Assembly (NCBI GenBank): GCA_963790065.1
Contig: CAWBNK010000005.1
Location: 372,001 to 436,000, forward strand
Length of the DNA: 64,000 nucleotides
Direction of reading: 5' to 3'
Source of the DNA: Palsa-504 sp963790065
GTDB lineage: Bacteria; Actinomycetota; Actinomycetes; Streptosporangiales; Streptosporangiaceae
How positions within the stretch are numbered: the first letter of the stretch is position 1; each line of letters opens with the position of its first letter. Under the pieces are notes generated by a model. It was not told the DNA's origin, searched no databases, and saw nothing but the letters and a program-made list of their open reading frames with translations. Below, piece by piece: positions 35,816 through 43,860 of this stretch. The position numbers and the translations under genes were made by a program.

Positions 35816-35860
35816 TAGCACGACCGGTCGTACGTTCACTCAGTACGATCGGTCGTGCTA
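35816..35860. promoter_or_regulatory. paired TetR palindromes between TetR and DsrE genes
   Basis: TAGCACGACCGGTCGTAC (35816-35833) and GTACGATCGGTCGTGCTA (35843-35860) are reverse complements with one mismatch over 18 bp. Each contains its own ACGACCGGTCGT/ACGATCGGTCGT palindrome, so there are two operators with centres 27 bp apart. TTGACA at 35807-35812 reads toward the DsrE gene and may be its -35 box. Confidence 0.7.
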
Positions 35861-35926
35861 ACTAGGCCTCGGAGCGCCCGGCAGGCCCGGGCCGGCGGCA
35901 GTGGCACCGGATGAGAGGAAGCAGTC

Positions 35927-36292
35927 ATGGCGGGAAAGGCAGTGATCAGTCTCAGCACGGGTCTGGAGGACCCGGAGAAGGTGACCGTGGCGTTCCTGGT
36001 CGCGGTCGGCGCCGCCGAATCGGGGCGGCCGACCCTGATGTTCCAGGCCAAGGAAGCCGTCCGGCTCGCGCTGGACGGAGTGGCCGCAGGCACCGCCTGC
36101 GAGGGCTGCCCGCCCCTGGCCGACCTGCTCGGCCGGTACGACAAAGCCGGGGGCCAGTACATGGTCTGCCCGGTCTGCTTCAACGCCAAGCACCTCGACA
36201 AGGCGGGTCTGCTGCCCAACGCCGAACTGGCGGGCACCGTCCAGCTATGGGAATGGATCGGCGACCAGGGAGCGACAACCTTCAGCTACTGA
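35927..36292 (+). CDS. DsrE-family protein
   Basis: A 121-aa DsrE/DsrF-fold protein (KAVISLSTGLEDPEKVTVAF is the family's first strand-helix unit). Two cysteine pairs, CEGCPPL near 58-61 and CPVCFNAKHL near 80-83, could hold a sulfur relay or a metal. Proteins of this kind move sulfane sulfur or act as small redox partners. AGAGGAAG precedes the ATG. It is the only gene facing the TetR regulator across the paired operators, so it is the likely regulated target. Confidence 0.85.
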   Translation: MAGKAVISLSTGLEDPEKVTVAFLVAVGAAESGRPTLMFQAKEAVRLALDGVAAGTACEGCPPLADLLGRYDKAGGQYMVCPVCFNAKHLDKAGLLPNAELAGTVQLWEWIGDQGATTFSY

Positions 36293-36439
36293 CGCTCGCG
36301 TCCAGGACCAGGCAACTGAGACGCGTCCCGGATCGCCCGAAACCGGGCCACGGCAAGCCCGCCAGGCGTCCCGGCCCGGTGGCGCCGGCGGTGACGTGCC
36401 ACAGTCTGGTGATGGCCGGCGATAGCGGAGGGCGTGGCG

Positions 36440-37444
36440 ATGCTGGTTATCCAGGATCTGGACGGGGCCACCGTGGAGCGTGCTGGCGCGCTGGTAGCTC
36501 GCGAGCATGCCGCTGCCCGCCAGGTGCGACCGGAGTTGCCGGCCGGCTTCGGCGGTGCCGGGTTCTGCACGGCCGCACTGCAGCGCCTACGGGACAGCGG
36601 CCATCACGGCCTGGTCGCGACCGGCGACGGCCGCACGGTGGCGGTCATGACCGCGACCGTGCGGCCGCATCCTGCCGGCGGCCAGTATGCCCGGCTGCCG
36701 GCTGAAGGATTCGCGGTCGACCCGGACCTCGCCGATCCGACGGGGGTTCTCGCCGCCGTATTCGGGGACCTCGCGGCGCCGCTGATCGCCGGCGGTGTAC
36801 TGCGCTACTACCTTCTCCACACTGCGCTGCCCCATCTGGACGAAGCGCTGTCGAACCTCGGGTTCGGGCGCAACGGCGCCTACGGCATCCAGCCGGCGGC
36901 GCCGCGGCGCCGCTCCTCCGCCGTCGCGGTGCGGGCCGCCCAGCCCGAGCATCTCGAGACCGTCGCCCGCCTCGCGCTGGTCGAGCTGCAGCACCGCTCC
37001 GCGCCGCCGATGTTCGCACCCCGCCAGGACCGACCCCTGGCCAACCTGGTCGCCGAGCACCGCGCCCTGCACGAGGGCGGCGCCGTCCACCTCCTGGCCA
37101 GCCTCGACGGCCACGACGTCGGCCTGCTCACCATCGAGCTGACCTCACCGGTACCGCGGCTGTGCCCCGACGGCCAGCCCTACATCGGCCCGACCGCCAC
37201 CCTGCCCGGCGCACGCGGGAAAGGCGTCGGGCATGCGCTCGTCGACGCCGCACTCACCTGGGCCCATGACCACGGCTACCAGTCGGTCTCGGTCGACTTC
37301 GACACCGCCAACCCGCTGTCCCGGCCGTTCTGGCTCAACAACGGCTTCCACCCGGCCGGATACGGTGTCCTCCGGTTCATCGACGGCCGCGCCACGGGCC
37401 AGCCAGGAACCCACCAGAATCTGCCAGCAGCAACTGAAACCTGA
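36440..37444 (+). CDS. GNAT-family N-acetyltransferase (two-domain)
   Basis: A 334-aa protein with a GNAT acetyl-CoA fold in its C-terminal half (TATLPGARGKGVGHALVDAA is motif A, with GYQSVSVDFDTANPLSRPFW and NNGFHPAGYGV completing the fold). The N-terminal half looks like a degenerate GNAT domain. It transfers an acetyl group to a small molecule or protein amine. ATG 36440 is chosen because GGAGGG at 36427-36432 gives a seven-base spacer; the in-frame GTG at 36434 is too close. It starts 147 bp after the DsrE gene. Confidence 0.87.
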   Translation: MLVIQDLDGATVERAGALVAREHAAARQVRPELPAGFGGAGFCTAALQRLRDSGHHGLVATGDGRTVAVMTATVRPHPAGGQYARLPAEGFAVDPDLADPTGVLAAVFGDLAAPLIAGGVLRYYLLHTALPHLDEALSNLGFGRNGAYGIQPAAPRRRSSAVAVRAAQPEHLETVARLALVELQHRSAPPMFAPRQDRPLANLVAEHRALHEGGAVHLLASLDGHDVGLLTIELTSPVPRLCPDGQPYIGPTATLPGARGKGVGHALVDAALTWAHDHGYQSVSVDFDTANPLSRPFWLNNGFHPAGYGVLRFIDGRATGQPGTHQNLPAATET

Positions 37445-37681
37445 TCACTGCCCGGCCATGGAAAGCCCGAACGCGGGAACACCATAACCGGATGATCCGC
37501 GCGGTTGACGACACAGGCACCCCGACTGTCAGCGGCCACACGGATTCGGCGATCCGGAGGTGCGGATTCCCGGCGTCCTCTCACGTTGTGCGACGACGAG
37601 CGCGCTGGTGGCACGTGTTCTGGTTGCCTGTGCCGGAGGCGGGTCAGCCGGCCTGTATTACGGTGACACCGGAGGGCTGGC

Positions 37682-38221
37682 ATGGATGTGCTGCGGAGCG
37701 TGCGTGCACGCTGGCCGCTTGCGCGTGGGGTGCCAGGGCCAGAAGCCACCGGTCCGGTGCTGAGCTGGCTCGGGGATGAGCGCATCGCGATCAGCGGCGT
37801 GCCGCCAGCCCGGGCGGTGGCGCGCCTGGCTGAGCAGGGCGTGACGCACGTGGTCAACTGCCGGCCGCGGGCGCAGGTGCGGCGGTCCGGTGAGCTGGCG
37901 GCCGAGCGGGCGGCCTTCGGTCCCGGGCGGGTCGCGCACGCGCCGATGCAGGATCACGGCCTGCCGCAGCGGCCTGCGGTGTGGGCGGCGGCGGCGTGCT
38001 TTGCCGCGCGGGTGCTGGACGATCAGCCGCATGCGAGGGTGCTCATCCACTGCACCGCGGGCAAGCGCCGCTCGGCCATGCTCGCCTACGCGGTGCTGCG
38101 GCTGCGCGGGCACGACCGCACCCAGGCAGCGGGGCTAGTGCTGAGCCACCGGACCGAGGCACAGCTCGTCCCGGCCTATGTGCGCAGCGTCGAGCGGTGG
38201 CTCGCTACGGCGGCCCGGTGA
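37682..38221 (+). CDS. dual-specificity/tyrosine phosphatase-like protein
   Basis: A 179-aa cysteine-dependent phosphatase. The signature HCTAGKRRSAM carries nucleophile C124 and arginine R130 (C-x5-R), and the WPD-loop equivalent may be QDHG near residues 90-93. The N-terminal GDERIAISGVPPARAV resembles DSP-like bacterial enzymes, which remove phosphate from proteins, nucleotides or phosphoinositides. A GGAGG site precedes the ATG. The 237 bp before it hold no gene. No kinase lies nearby, so the target is unknown. Confidence 0.82.
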   Translation: MDVLRSVRARWPLARGVPGPEATGPVLSWLGDERIAISGVPPARAVARLAEQGVTHVVNCRPRAQVRRSGELAAERAAFGPGRVAHAPMQDHGLPQRPAVWAAAACFAARVLDDQPHARVLIHCTAGKRRSAMLAYAVLRLRGHDRTQAAGLVLSHRTEAQLVPAYVRSVERWLATAAR

Positions 38222-38501
38222 CGTCAGCGACCGCAATGTTCTGGGCAGGCCTCCAACCCGATCAGGCCCGCAACCCGAATCGGCGTCACCGATGATCCGC
38301 ACGCGTAGGCGCCGATCTGGCCGCTGGCTCGAGGCAGGCGCTAAGCACGTCTTGCCGCTCAAGAATGGGTGTTCTGCTGCTGCCCATTCTGGTCGGCACC
38401 GGTGCGGCAGGTCCTGGCTGCCGCGGGTGCACGCGTGGTCAGGTGGCAGCTCTCCCAGGCCTCGGCACCGATCGTCGGCTGGGCGTTGGCATGATGTGCC
38501 T

Positions 38502-38897
38502 ATGACTTCCTCCCGCCAGCTGGTGAGTTCGGGCTCGCCACTCGAGCCAGAAATCGGCCTGTCCCGCGCCGTGCGCTCGGGATCTTACGTCTGCGTCGCC
38601 GGCACCGCGCCGATCGCCGAGGGCGGCGGCGTCGCAGCCCCCGGTGACGTCTACGCGCAATCGGTCCGCTGCCTCGATATCGCCGAACAGGCGCTGCAGG
38701 AGGCGGGCGCGTCGGTGGCCGACGTGGTCCGGACCCGGGTGATGCTCACCGACATCGGGCAGTGGCGGGAGGCAGCCCGCGCCCACGCGCAGCGATTTGC
38801 GCAGGTACGGCCGGCCTGCACCTTCGTCGAGGTGTCACGCTTCATCGACCCGGGATGGCTGGTGGAATTTGAGCTAGACGCGATCATCTTGGACTAG
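38502..38897 (+). CDS. RidA/YjgF-family protein lacking the catalytic arginine
   Basis: A 131-aa trimeric RidA-fold protein (SRAVRSGSYVCVAGTAPIAE, SVADVVRTRVMLTDIGQW, FVEVSRFIDPGWLVEFELDA). True RidA imine deaminases have PARS-x-V-E-V with a catalytic arginine; here the segment is PACTFVEV, so cysteine replaces it. This places it among the Rid subgroups of unknown or different activity. The ATG at 38502 has no strong ribosome site. The 280 bp before it carry no gene I can support. Confidence 0.82.
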   Translation: MTSSRQLVSSGSPLEPEIGLSRAVRSGSYVCVAGTAPIAEGGGVAAPGDVYAQSVRCLDIAEQALQEAGASVADVVRTRVMLTDIGQWREAARAHAQRFAQVRPACTFVEVSRFIDPGWLVEFELDAIILD

Positions 38898-39183
38898 GGC
38901 ACCACCAGGCTCGACCCGTCGCACGGATTTCGTGAGCCGGATCTTCTTGCTGGTAGCCGAGGGATGCGCAGGAGCTCCGGGCCTGCTGGCTGGCCGGGCC
39001 TTTCTCGGTAACGTCTCGTCGCGGACCGGCAGCGATCGCGCCTAGATGAGGTCGGTGTGTGCGGTGCCGGCCGGGGGCGGCTGTGGTCGTCGGTCGTATC
39101 GGCGTGGCGGGATGGATGGTCGGGGCCGGCGGGGTGGCCCGGTGTTGTGGGATCTTCCGGGCGCTGCAGCCGTGTGTTCTCGG

Positions 39184-39228
39184 CCGTTCACGGTGTCCAT
39201 GAGGGTGACGTTCAGGATGGCTATGTGG
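39184..39228 (+). repeat. transposon left-end repeat motifs L1 and L2
   Basis: Two related 21-bp motifs start 24 bp apart: CCGTTCACGGTGTCCATGAG at 39184 and ACGTTCAGGATGGCTATGTG at 39208. Both fit CGTTSASGRTG followed by a CATG/TATGTGG-like tail. The same motif occurs in reverse orientation at the other end. Confidence 0.45.
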
Positions 39229-39238
39229 CGGCATGGGG

Positions 39239-39270
39239 AACCCCGCCGGGCGGGGTGCCGGGCGGGGTTT
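39239..39270 (-). terminator. hairpin downstream of the transposon ATPase gene
   Basis: AACCCCGCC (39239-39247) pairs with GGCGGGGTT (39261-39269). A further GGGCGGGG between them allows an alternative fold. It lies 27 bp after the ATPase stop on the minus strand. Confidence 0.5.
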
Positions 39271-39296
39271 CGGTGGCCAGGGTGTCGTGGTGGTGG

Positions 39297-40118
39297 TCAG
39301 TCTGTCGTGGTCTCTTCGGCGATGGCGGTGCGGGCGGAGGATTCGTCGGCGATGGTCTTGCCGGCGGTATAGGCGGCGAGCAGGGCGGTGATGGCGAGCC
39401 GGTTGATGGCGCGCGGCATGCCGCGGGCGTGGGCGTGGATCGCCCGGACCGCGTCATCGCTGAATAGCGTGTCGGTCCGTCCTGCCAGCGCCAGGTGGGC
39501 GCGGAGGTAGCCGTCGGCCTCGGCCTGGGTGAGGGCGGGGGCGGGGATGTGGTAGCGGAGCTGGATGCGCTGGTCGAGGGCGGCCATGTCGCCGACGCGC
39601 AGGCGGCGCCGCAGGGTGGGCTGGCCGATGAGAAGGATGGTCAGCGGGGAGGCGTAGTCCATGCCGTGGCTGGTGAGCATGCGGACGGCTTCCAGCTGCT
39701 CGCCGGTGAGCAGGTGTGATTCGTCGATGGCCAGCAGCACGTCCAGGCTTCTTTCTTCTGCCTCGGCGGCGAGCGCGGCTTCGACCTGGGGGATGAGGGT
39801 GGCGTGGTGGAAGCGGGGGGCCTGGCCGAGCGCGGCGGCGATGGCGCCGTGGATGCCGCGCACCCCGATCTGCGGGTTGGGCAGGTAGATCAGGGTGTGG
39901 CGGGAGGCGTCCAGGCCGGCTACGGCGGCGCGGACGGCGACCGTCTTCCCGCAGCCGACTTCGCCGGTCAGCGCGCCCAGGCCGCGGGCGGAGATGAGCC
40001 AGCGCAGCCGGGCGACGGCTTCCTTGTGCGCGGCAGAGGCGTAGAGCGCGTCTATGGGGATGGCGGTGCCGAACGGCATGCGGGTGAAGCCGTAGTGGGC
40101 CTGCAGGTTCGCGATCAT
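39297..40118 (-). CDS. AAA-family transposition ATPase (ExeA/TniB-like)
   Basis: A 273-aa AAA ATPase. Walker A is GEVGCGKT (52-59) and Walker B LDVLLAIDESHLL (D132, E133). A sensor-type arginine-rich segment follows (RMPFG-type N-terminus HYGFTRMPFG is shared with ExeA-like and TniB/MuB-like proteins). In such elements the ATPase binds target DNA and activates the transposase. AAAGGAA precedes the start at 40118. It is the last gene of the unit, 65 bp after the small unknown gene. Confidence 0.87.
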   Translation of the reverse strand: MIANLQAHYGFTRMPFGTAIPIDALYASAAHKEAVARLRWLISARGLGALTGEVGCGKTVAVRAAVAGLDASRHTLIYLPNPQIGVRGIHGAIAAALGQAPRFHHATLIPQVEAALAAEAEERSLDVLLAIDESHLLTGEQLEAVRMLTSHGMDYASPLTILLIGQPTLRRRLRVGDMAALDQRIQLRYHIPAPALTQAEADGYLRAHLALAGRTDTLFSDDAVRAIHAHARGMPRAINRLAITALLAAYTAGKTIADESSARTAIAEETTTD

Positions 40119-40183
40119 CGGTGTTCCTTTCCTGGTGCAGGCACGCCGTGCCCCTGCGGGGGCAGCGGCACGCAGATCGGGGG

Positions 40184-40564
40184 TCAGCCGTTGGCGGCGG
40201 TGATGGCGTCGGTGACCAGGGCGATGTTGCGCTGGTCGAGGTTGCCGAGGTTCTCCCGGAGGTTGACGGCGATGCCGGGATCGGCCAGGCTGGCGGCGAT
40301 CCGCAGGACGGCCCGCTCGGAGGAGCAGCAGGGCAGCTGCCCGGCCTCCAGGGCGTGGATGGCGGCGGTCCACCGGATCACCGCGAGCGGCTGCCCGGCG
40401 GTGATGGAGGACCCGGCGGCGATGATGCGGCGGAACGCCGGGTCGTGCAGGAAGTGGCCGTGCCGGTCGATCAGCATGACCGCCGCGATGTCGGCGCACA
40501 TCCCCTCGGCGGCGTCGTAGAGCAGGCAGGCCAGCTGGGCGGCGGGCAGGGCCTCGGCGTTCAT
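40184..40564 (-). CDS. uncharacterised transposon-encoded protein
   Basis: 126 aa, mostly helical, no family recognised (ACLLYDAAEGMCADIAAVML, then HALEAGQLPCCSSERAVLRI). Its ATG overlaps the transposase stop (ATGA at 40561-40564), so the two are translationally coupled and probably work together. It sits between transposase and ATPase, where some Tn7-like elements encode an adaptor or immunity factor. That comparison is positional only. Confidence 0.7.
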   Translation of the reverse strand: MNAEALPAAQLACLLYDAAEGMCADIAAVMLIDRHGHFLHDPAFRRIIAAGSSITAGQPLAVIRWTAAIHALEAGQLPCCSSERAVLRIAASLADPGIAVNLRENLGNLDQRNIALVTDAITAANG

Positions 40565-41985
40565 TGTTCCTCCTGCTGGCCGCCGGGCCCGCCGCCGGGG
40601 CCGGCGGCGGGGCCGGCGGCGCCCGCCGGGTCGTCGGTGTCGTCGAGGGCGGCGAGGTTGAGCTGCTCGCCGAGGGCGGCGGCGTCGGCGTCGGTGACCA
40701 GATGGAGGTAGTCGATGCCGGTCAGGGCGGCCGGGGCGGGGTCCTCATCCGGCGGAGCCTTGGGGTGGGCATGCCGGCCGATGACCTGCGGGACAGCGCG
40801 GCCGACCTTGTGGCCCTGCCAGTACACGGTCAGCTCGGTCATGTCGAACGGGTCGAAGACGCACTCGACCTTCCGCCCGGCCAGGAACGGGTCGACGGAG
40901 TAGACGTTCCCCTCGACGGCGACCGTGCCGGTCTTGCGGACCTGCCGGATCACGCTCCAGCTGAACGCCTCCTTCAGCAGCGCCGGGTCCGGCAGTGACG
41001 GCGGCCCGGCCGCGGCGAGCCGTGCCTGCGGGGCCTGCCCGGTCTCGCCATGGACGCGGGCGTGGTAGACGGTGCGCAGCCACGCCCCGAGCAGGCCGTC
41101 CAGCTCCTCCAGGTCCTTGACCGGGTGCCGGGCCGGGTGCGCGTCGTCGCCGGTGACCTCGGCCAGGAACTGCTGCTGGATAGTCTCGAATACCCGTTCG
41201 ATCTTGCCGCGGCCCATCGGGCGGCCGGGGGCGCTGTGGGTCAGGCTGATGCCCAGCACCGCGCACGCCCTGGCCAGGGACGAATCGGCAAAACACGAGC
41301 CGTTGTCCGTATACAGGGTGCGGGGGACGCCGTGCGCGGCGATCGCAGCGCGCAGCACGCCGGCGAACCGGACCGCGTCCGGGCGGCGGACGAACCGGGC
41401 GCCGGTCAGGAACCGGGACCGGTCGTCGATGATGCCCGCCAGGAACGACGGCCGCCCGGCGACCTTCGGGCCGTTCATCAGGTCCGCGGTCCAGATCTCG
41501 TTCACCGCGGCGGCCTCGAACCGGCCGAACGCCTCCGGCGGCGCCCCGCCGGGGCGGGTGGTCAGCTCGCGGGCCTCCAGCCACCGCTGGATCGTCCGCA
41601 CCGACGGCACGCACCCGCCCTGGGCGGCCAGGATCCGGCGGACCTGCGCGCCGGTGCGGGCCGGGTTCTCCATCTTCAGGCCCGCCGCCAGCTCCTCGGT
41701 CCCGGTCCCCAGCCGGGGCGGGCACTGCCGCGGCGAGGGGACCAGCGCCTCGAACCCGCCCTCGCGGCGGGCCACGATCCACCGGTCCAGCGTGCGGCGC
41801 GACACCGGCACCGTCTTGCCGTCCGGGTCCTTGTGCTCGCGGGACGCCAGGTCCCGCACGATCGCGCCGCGCTGCCGCGGCGTCAGGGCAGGATCCATCG
41901 CCGGCTCGACCAGCGCCCACCGCCACAGCGCGATGGTGTGCCGCCGTTGCCGGGCCGCGGCCGCCTGCCTGTCTGCTGCTGTCAC
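40561..41985 (-). CDS. DDE transposase with integrase core and Mu-type C-terminal domain
   Basis: A 474-aa transposase. HTH regions lie at roughly 30-75 and 100-140 (SRRTLDRWIVARREGGFEAL, SVRTIQRWLEARE). The rve core has the triad D168 (WTADLMNG), D227 (YTDNGS) and E263 (GKIERVFETIQ) with 35 residues between the last two. A Mu-type beta-barrel region (EGNVYSVDPFLAGRKVECVF) follows. The C-terminal tail is Gly/Pro-rich. It is the catalytic subunit for cut or copy transposition and is coupled to the 126-aa gene. Of the TniA/MuA/IS481-like broad family, the ATPase partner favours TniA/Mu. Confidence 0.92.
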   Translation of the reverse strand: MTAADRQAAAARQRRHTIALWRWALVEPAMDPALTPRQRGAIVRDLASREHKDPDGKTVPVSRRTLDRWIVARREGGFEALVPSPRQCPPRLGTGTEELAAGLKMENPARTGAQVRRILAAQGGCVPSVRTIQRWLEARELTTRPGGAPPEAFGRFEAAAVNEIWTADLMNGPKVAGRPSFLAGIIDDRSRFLTGARFVRRPDAVRFAGVLRAAIAAHGVPRTLYTDNGSCFADSSLARACAVLGISLTHSAPGRPMGRGKIERVFETIQQQFLAEVTGDDAHPARHPVKDLEELDGLLGAWLRTVYHARVHGETGQAPQARLAAAGPPSLPDPALLKEAFSWSVIRQVRKTGTVAVEGNVYSVDPFLAGRKVECVFDPFDMTELTVYWQGHKVGRAVPQVIGRHAHPKAPPDEDPAPAALTGIDYLHLVTDADAAALGEQLNLAALDDTDDPAGAAGPAAGPGGGPGGQQEEQ

Positions 41986-42048
41986 CTCGAACCTCCTGGG
42001 ATGCCCGGTTCATGACCGGATATCCCGACCCTGGCCCGCCGGCCACGG

Positions 42049-42705
42049 TCATGAAGGCACGATGACGCCCGCCCCATCCAGGCTCGTGTTGAACCCGACC
42101 GCCGGGACCGCCGGGGCCAGCCACAGCCCCCCGGTCAGGTGCGCGGCCACCTCATGGGCCGCCACTGCGGCCAGCCCGCCAAAGCGGCGCAGCCCCGCGG
42201 TGACCGCCTCCAGCGCCGCCAGGCAGTCCCCGGCCGCCGACCCCGCCGGGACCAGCGCCCTGGCCGCCCCCGGCCCGGCCGCCGCCGGCAGCAGCGCCAT
42301 CAGCCCCTCCCGCAGCGCGCCGGCCCGGCCGGCGAACCGGGACCGCCACGACCACGCCGTCGACGCCGGCACCAGCCGGCGGCCCTCGCCCGGCGTGGCC
42401 AGCCACGGCCGGGCCGGCACCCGGCCCGCCGCCGCCGCCGTGGCCGCCAGCATCAGGACCGTCATGATCACCGCCGCGCCATACCGCCGCCGCGACCACA
42501 AAACCGCAGGCAGCAGCACATGCGTCCGCCCGCAGCGGCGGCACCTGCCCCGCCGCGGGCGGAACTCCTCCGGCCCCGAGGGCATCGCCACCACCCGGCG
42601 CCGCGCCCAGCCCCACCGGGCCAGCACCGCGCCGCAGCACGGCGACCGCAGCCGGCCCGCCGCCAGCCGCGCCTCGACACTTCCCGCCGGACCTCGTACC
42701 GTCAT
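42049..42705 (-). CDS. zinc-ribbon protein (DUF6431-like) of the transposon
   Basis: A 218-aa protein. An N-terminal four-cysteine ribbon (SPCCGAVLARWGWARRR ... RCRRCGRTHVLLP) fits the DUF6431 type. A hydrophobic/helical part (AVIMTVLMLAATAAAAG) and an Ala-rich helical tail follow. Longer frames to 42834 exist, but ATG 42705 (MTVRGPAGSVEARLAAGRLR) is the natural start. First gene of the transposon on the minus strand, 63 bp before the transposase. The ribbon may bind element ends or act as a TnsA/TnsD-like targeting subunit; this is inference. Confidence 0.75.
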   Translation of the reverse strand: MTVRGPAGSVEARLAAGRLRSPCCGAVLARWGWARRRVVAMPSGPEEFRPRRGRCRRCGRTHVLLPAVLWSRRRYGAAVIMTVLMLAATAAAAGRVPARPWLATPGEGRRLVPASTAWSWRSRFAGRAGALREGLMALLPAAAGPGAARALVPAGSAAGDCLAALEAVTAGLRRFGGLAAVAAHEVAAHLTGGLWLAPAVPAVGFNTSLDGAGVIVPS

Positions 42706-42851
42706 CACCGTGGTGCCACCTCCTGGCACCGTCCAGGCGGCCTTCCCCGGATTCACGGCGAAAACGAGAACGGGGAGGGCCGCTGCCATCACCGACATGG
42801 CCACGGTGACGCCGTCCACCAACCCCCGCACCACGAACCCGCCGGATCACA

Positions 42852-42960
42852 TCAAAACGACACCGTCAATGGCGCGCGACCCCTGCCGGGTGGACATCCT
42901 CAACGGCGGGTGACAGCCGTGGCGGTGCGGGCGGCGGGTTCGTTGGCAGTGGCTATGTGG
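42852..42960. repeat. transposon right-end repeat motifs R2, R1, R0
   Basis: R2 (42852-42872) and R1 (42886-42906) read on the minus strand as CCATTGACGGTGTCGTTTTG and CCGTTGAGGATGTCCACCCG, matching the left-end motif in inverted orientation. R0 (42940-42960, plus strand, TCGTTGGCAGTGGCTATGTG) shares TGGCTATGTGG with L2 in direct orientation. Confidence 0.45.
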
Positions 42961-42998
42961 CGGGCCTGGCGGGTTCTGCCTGGCCTGGGGGGGGGTGG

Positions 42999-43027
42999 TT
43001 GACGTGCGGTTAGGGCGTACCTAGCGT
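42999..43027 (+). promoter_or_regulatory. sigma-70-type promoter of the FHA gene
   Basis: TTGACG (42999-43004), 17-bp spacer, TAGCGT (43022-43027). Transcription would start near 43034. This rules out the GTG at 43026 and supports the ATG at 43068 as the FHA-protein start. Confidence 0.6.
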
Positions 43028-43067
43028 GGGGTCTAAGGGATGGGCCGGGCCGGTGCTGCTGATCGTG

Positions 43068-43760
43068 ATGTATGAGTCGCGGACCTGGCGTGTCCGTCCG
43101 GGTGAGCCGTTCACGTTCGGGCGGGCGCCGGCCTGTTCGGTGGTGCTGCCTGCCGGGGACCGGGGCGTGTCACGGCATGCCGGGAGCTTCGGCTACCACG
43201 GCGGGTGCTGGTGGCTGCATAATGACAGCAGCTCGGCGGTGTTGTGCGTGCTGGGTGATCGCGGGTTCCGGGCTGACCTGCCGCCCGGGCTGCAGGTGCC
43301 GCTGCAGCAGTGGCATGCCAAGGTGACGGTGGGCGGGGTGCTGGGTAGCTACACGCTGCGGCTGCGGCTGCCGGGCCTCGATGATGCGCCCGATGCTGCG
43401 GGGCAGGCTGCGGCCGGCGCTGGGACCGGGGAAGGCGCGGTGACCAGTACCCGGTACCGTGCTCCGCTGACCGGTAGTGACCGGCTGGTGCTGGCCGCGC
43501 GGTTCGAGGACTACCTGACCTGGCGGCACGCCGGGGTCCCGGCGCCGGCCAGCGCCCGGGACGCCGCGGAGCGGATCGGCTGGCGGGCCCATACGGTGGC
43601 CAAGCGGTGCGAGAACATCCGGGCCCGCTACGCGCGCCTGGGGGTTCCCGGGCTGGGCGGGCCGCGGGCGCTGGACCAGCTCGCGCTGCTGCTGGTCTCC
43701 ACCGGCGAGCTGACCGCCGCCGACCTGCAGCTACTGCCCGCCAAGGCTCCGCCCGGCTGA
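43068..43760 (+). CDS. FHA-domain protein with C-terminal helix-turn-helix region
   Basis: 230 aa. The N-terminal ~100 residues form an FHA phosphothreonine-binding domain (EPFTFGRAPACSVVLPAGDR with the FGR signature, GVSRHAGSF with the SRH motif). The C-terminal part (RFEDYLTWRHAGVPAPASAR, then ERIGWRAHTVAKRCENIRAR) looks like a sigma-region-4/LuxR-like helix-turn-helix. FHA plus HTH suggests a Ser/Thr-kinase-controlled regulator. The promoter at 42999-43027 fixes the start; GTG 43065 is an alternative. It lies about 100 bp outside the transposon end. Confidence 0.82.
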   Translation: MYESRTWRVRPGEPFTFGRAPACSVVLPAGDRGVSRHAGSFGYHGGCWWLHNDSSSAVLCVLGDRGFRADLPPGLQVPLQQWHAKVTVGGVLGSYTLRLRLPGLDDAPDAAGQAAAGAGTGEGAVTSTRYRAPLTGSDRLVLAARFEDYLTWRHAGVPAPASARDAAERIGWRAHTVAKRCENIRARYARLGVPGLGGPRALDQLALLLVSTGELTAADLQLLPAKAPPG

Positions 43761-43860
43761 ACCCGCCCGCGGCGTGGGGAGGGCTCCCCGCAACCGGCGG
43801 GCGGCCAGGCCGTCATAGCAGGTGTACAGATCCTGGCACCCTGCAGCAAAGGCGGACACC

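Larger units (their letters stand above)
39184..42960 (-). mobile_element. four-gene DDE transposon with AAA ATPase (TniA/TniB or Mu-like)
   Basis: Four genes on the minus strand in the order zinc-ribbon protein, DD35E transposase, small unknown protein, AAA ATPase form a compact unit. A transposase plus ATP-dependent target regulator is the organisation of Tn5053/Tn402, Mu and Tn7-like elements. Related ~21-bp motifs at both sides (39184-39228 and 42852-42960) look like multiple transposase-binding sites. Exact tips and target duplication were not found, so the boundaries given are those of the outermost motifs. Confidence 0.65.

Noticed and set aside
41072..42913. 613-codon plus-strand frame opposite the transposase and zinc-ribbon genes
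   Set aside because: Antisense shadow; the opposite strand has the DDE triad and cysteine ribbon.
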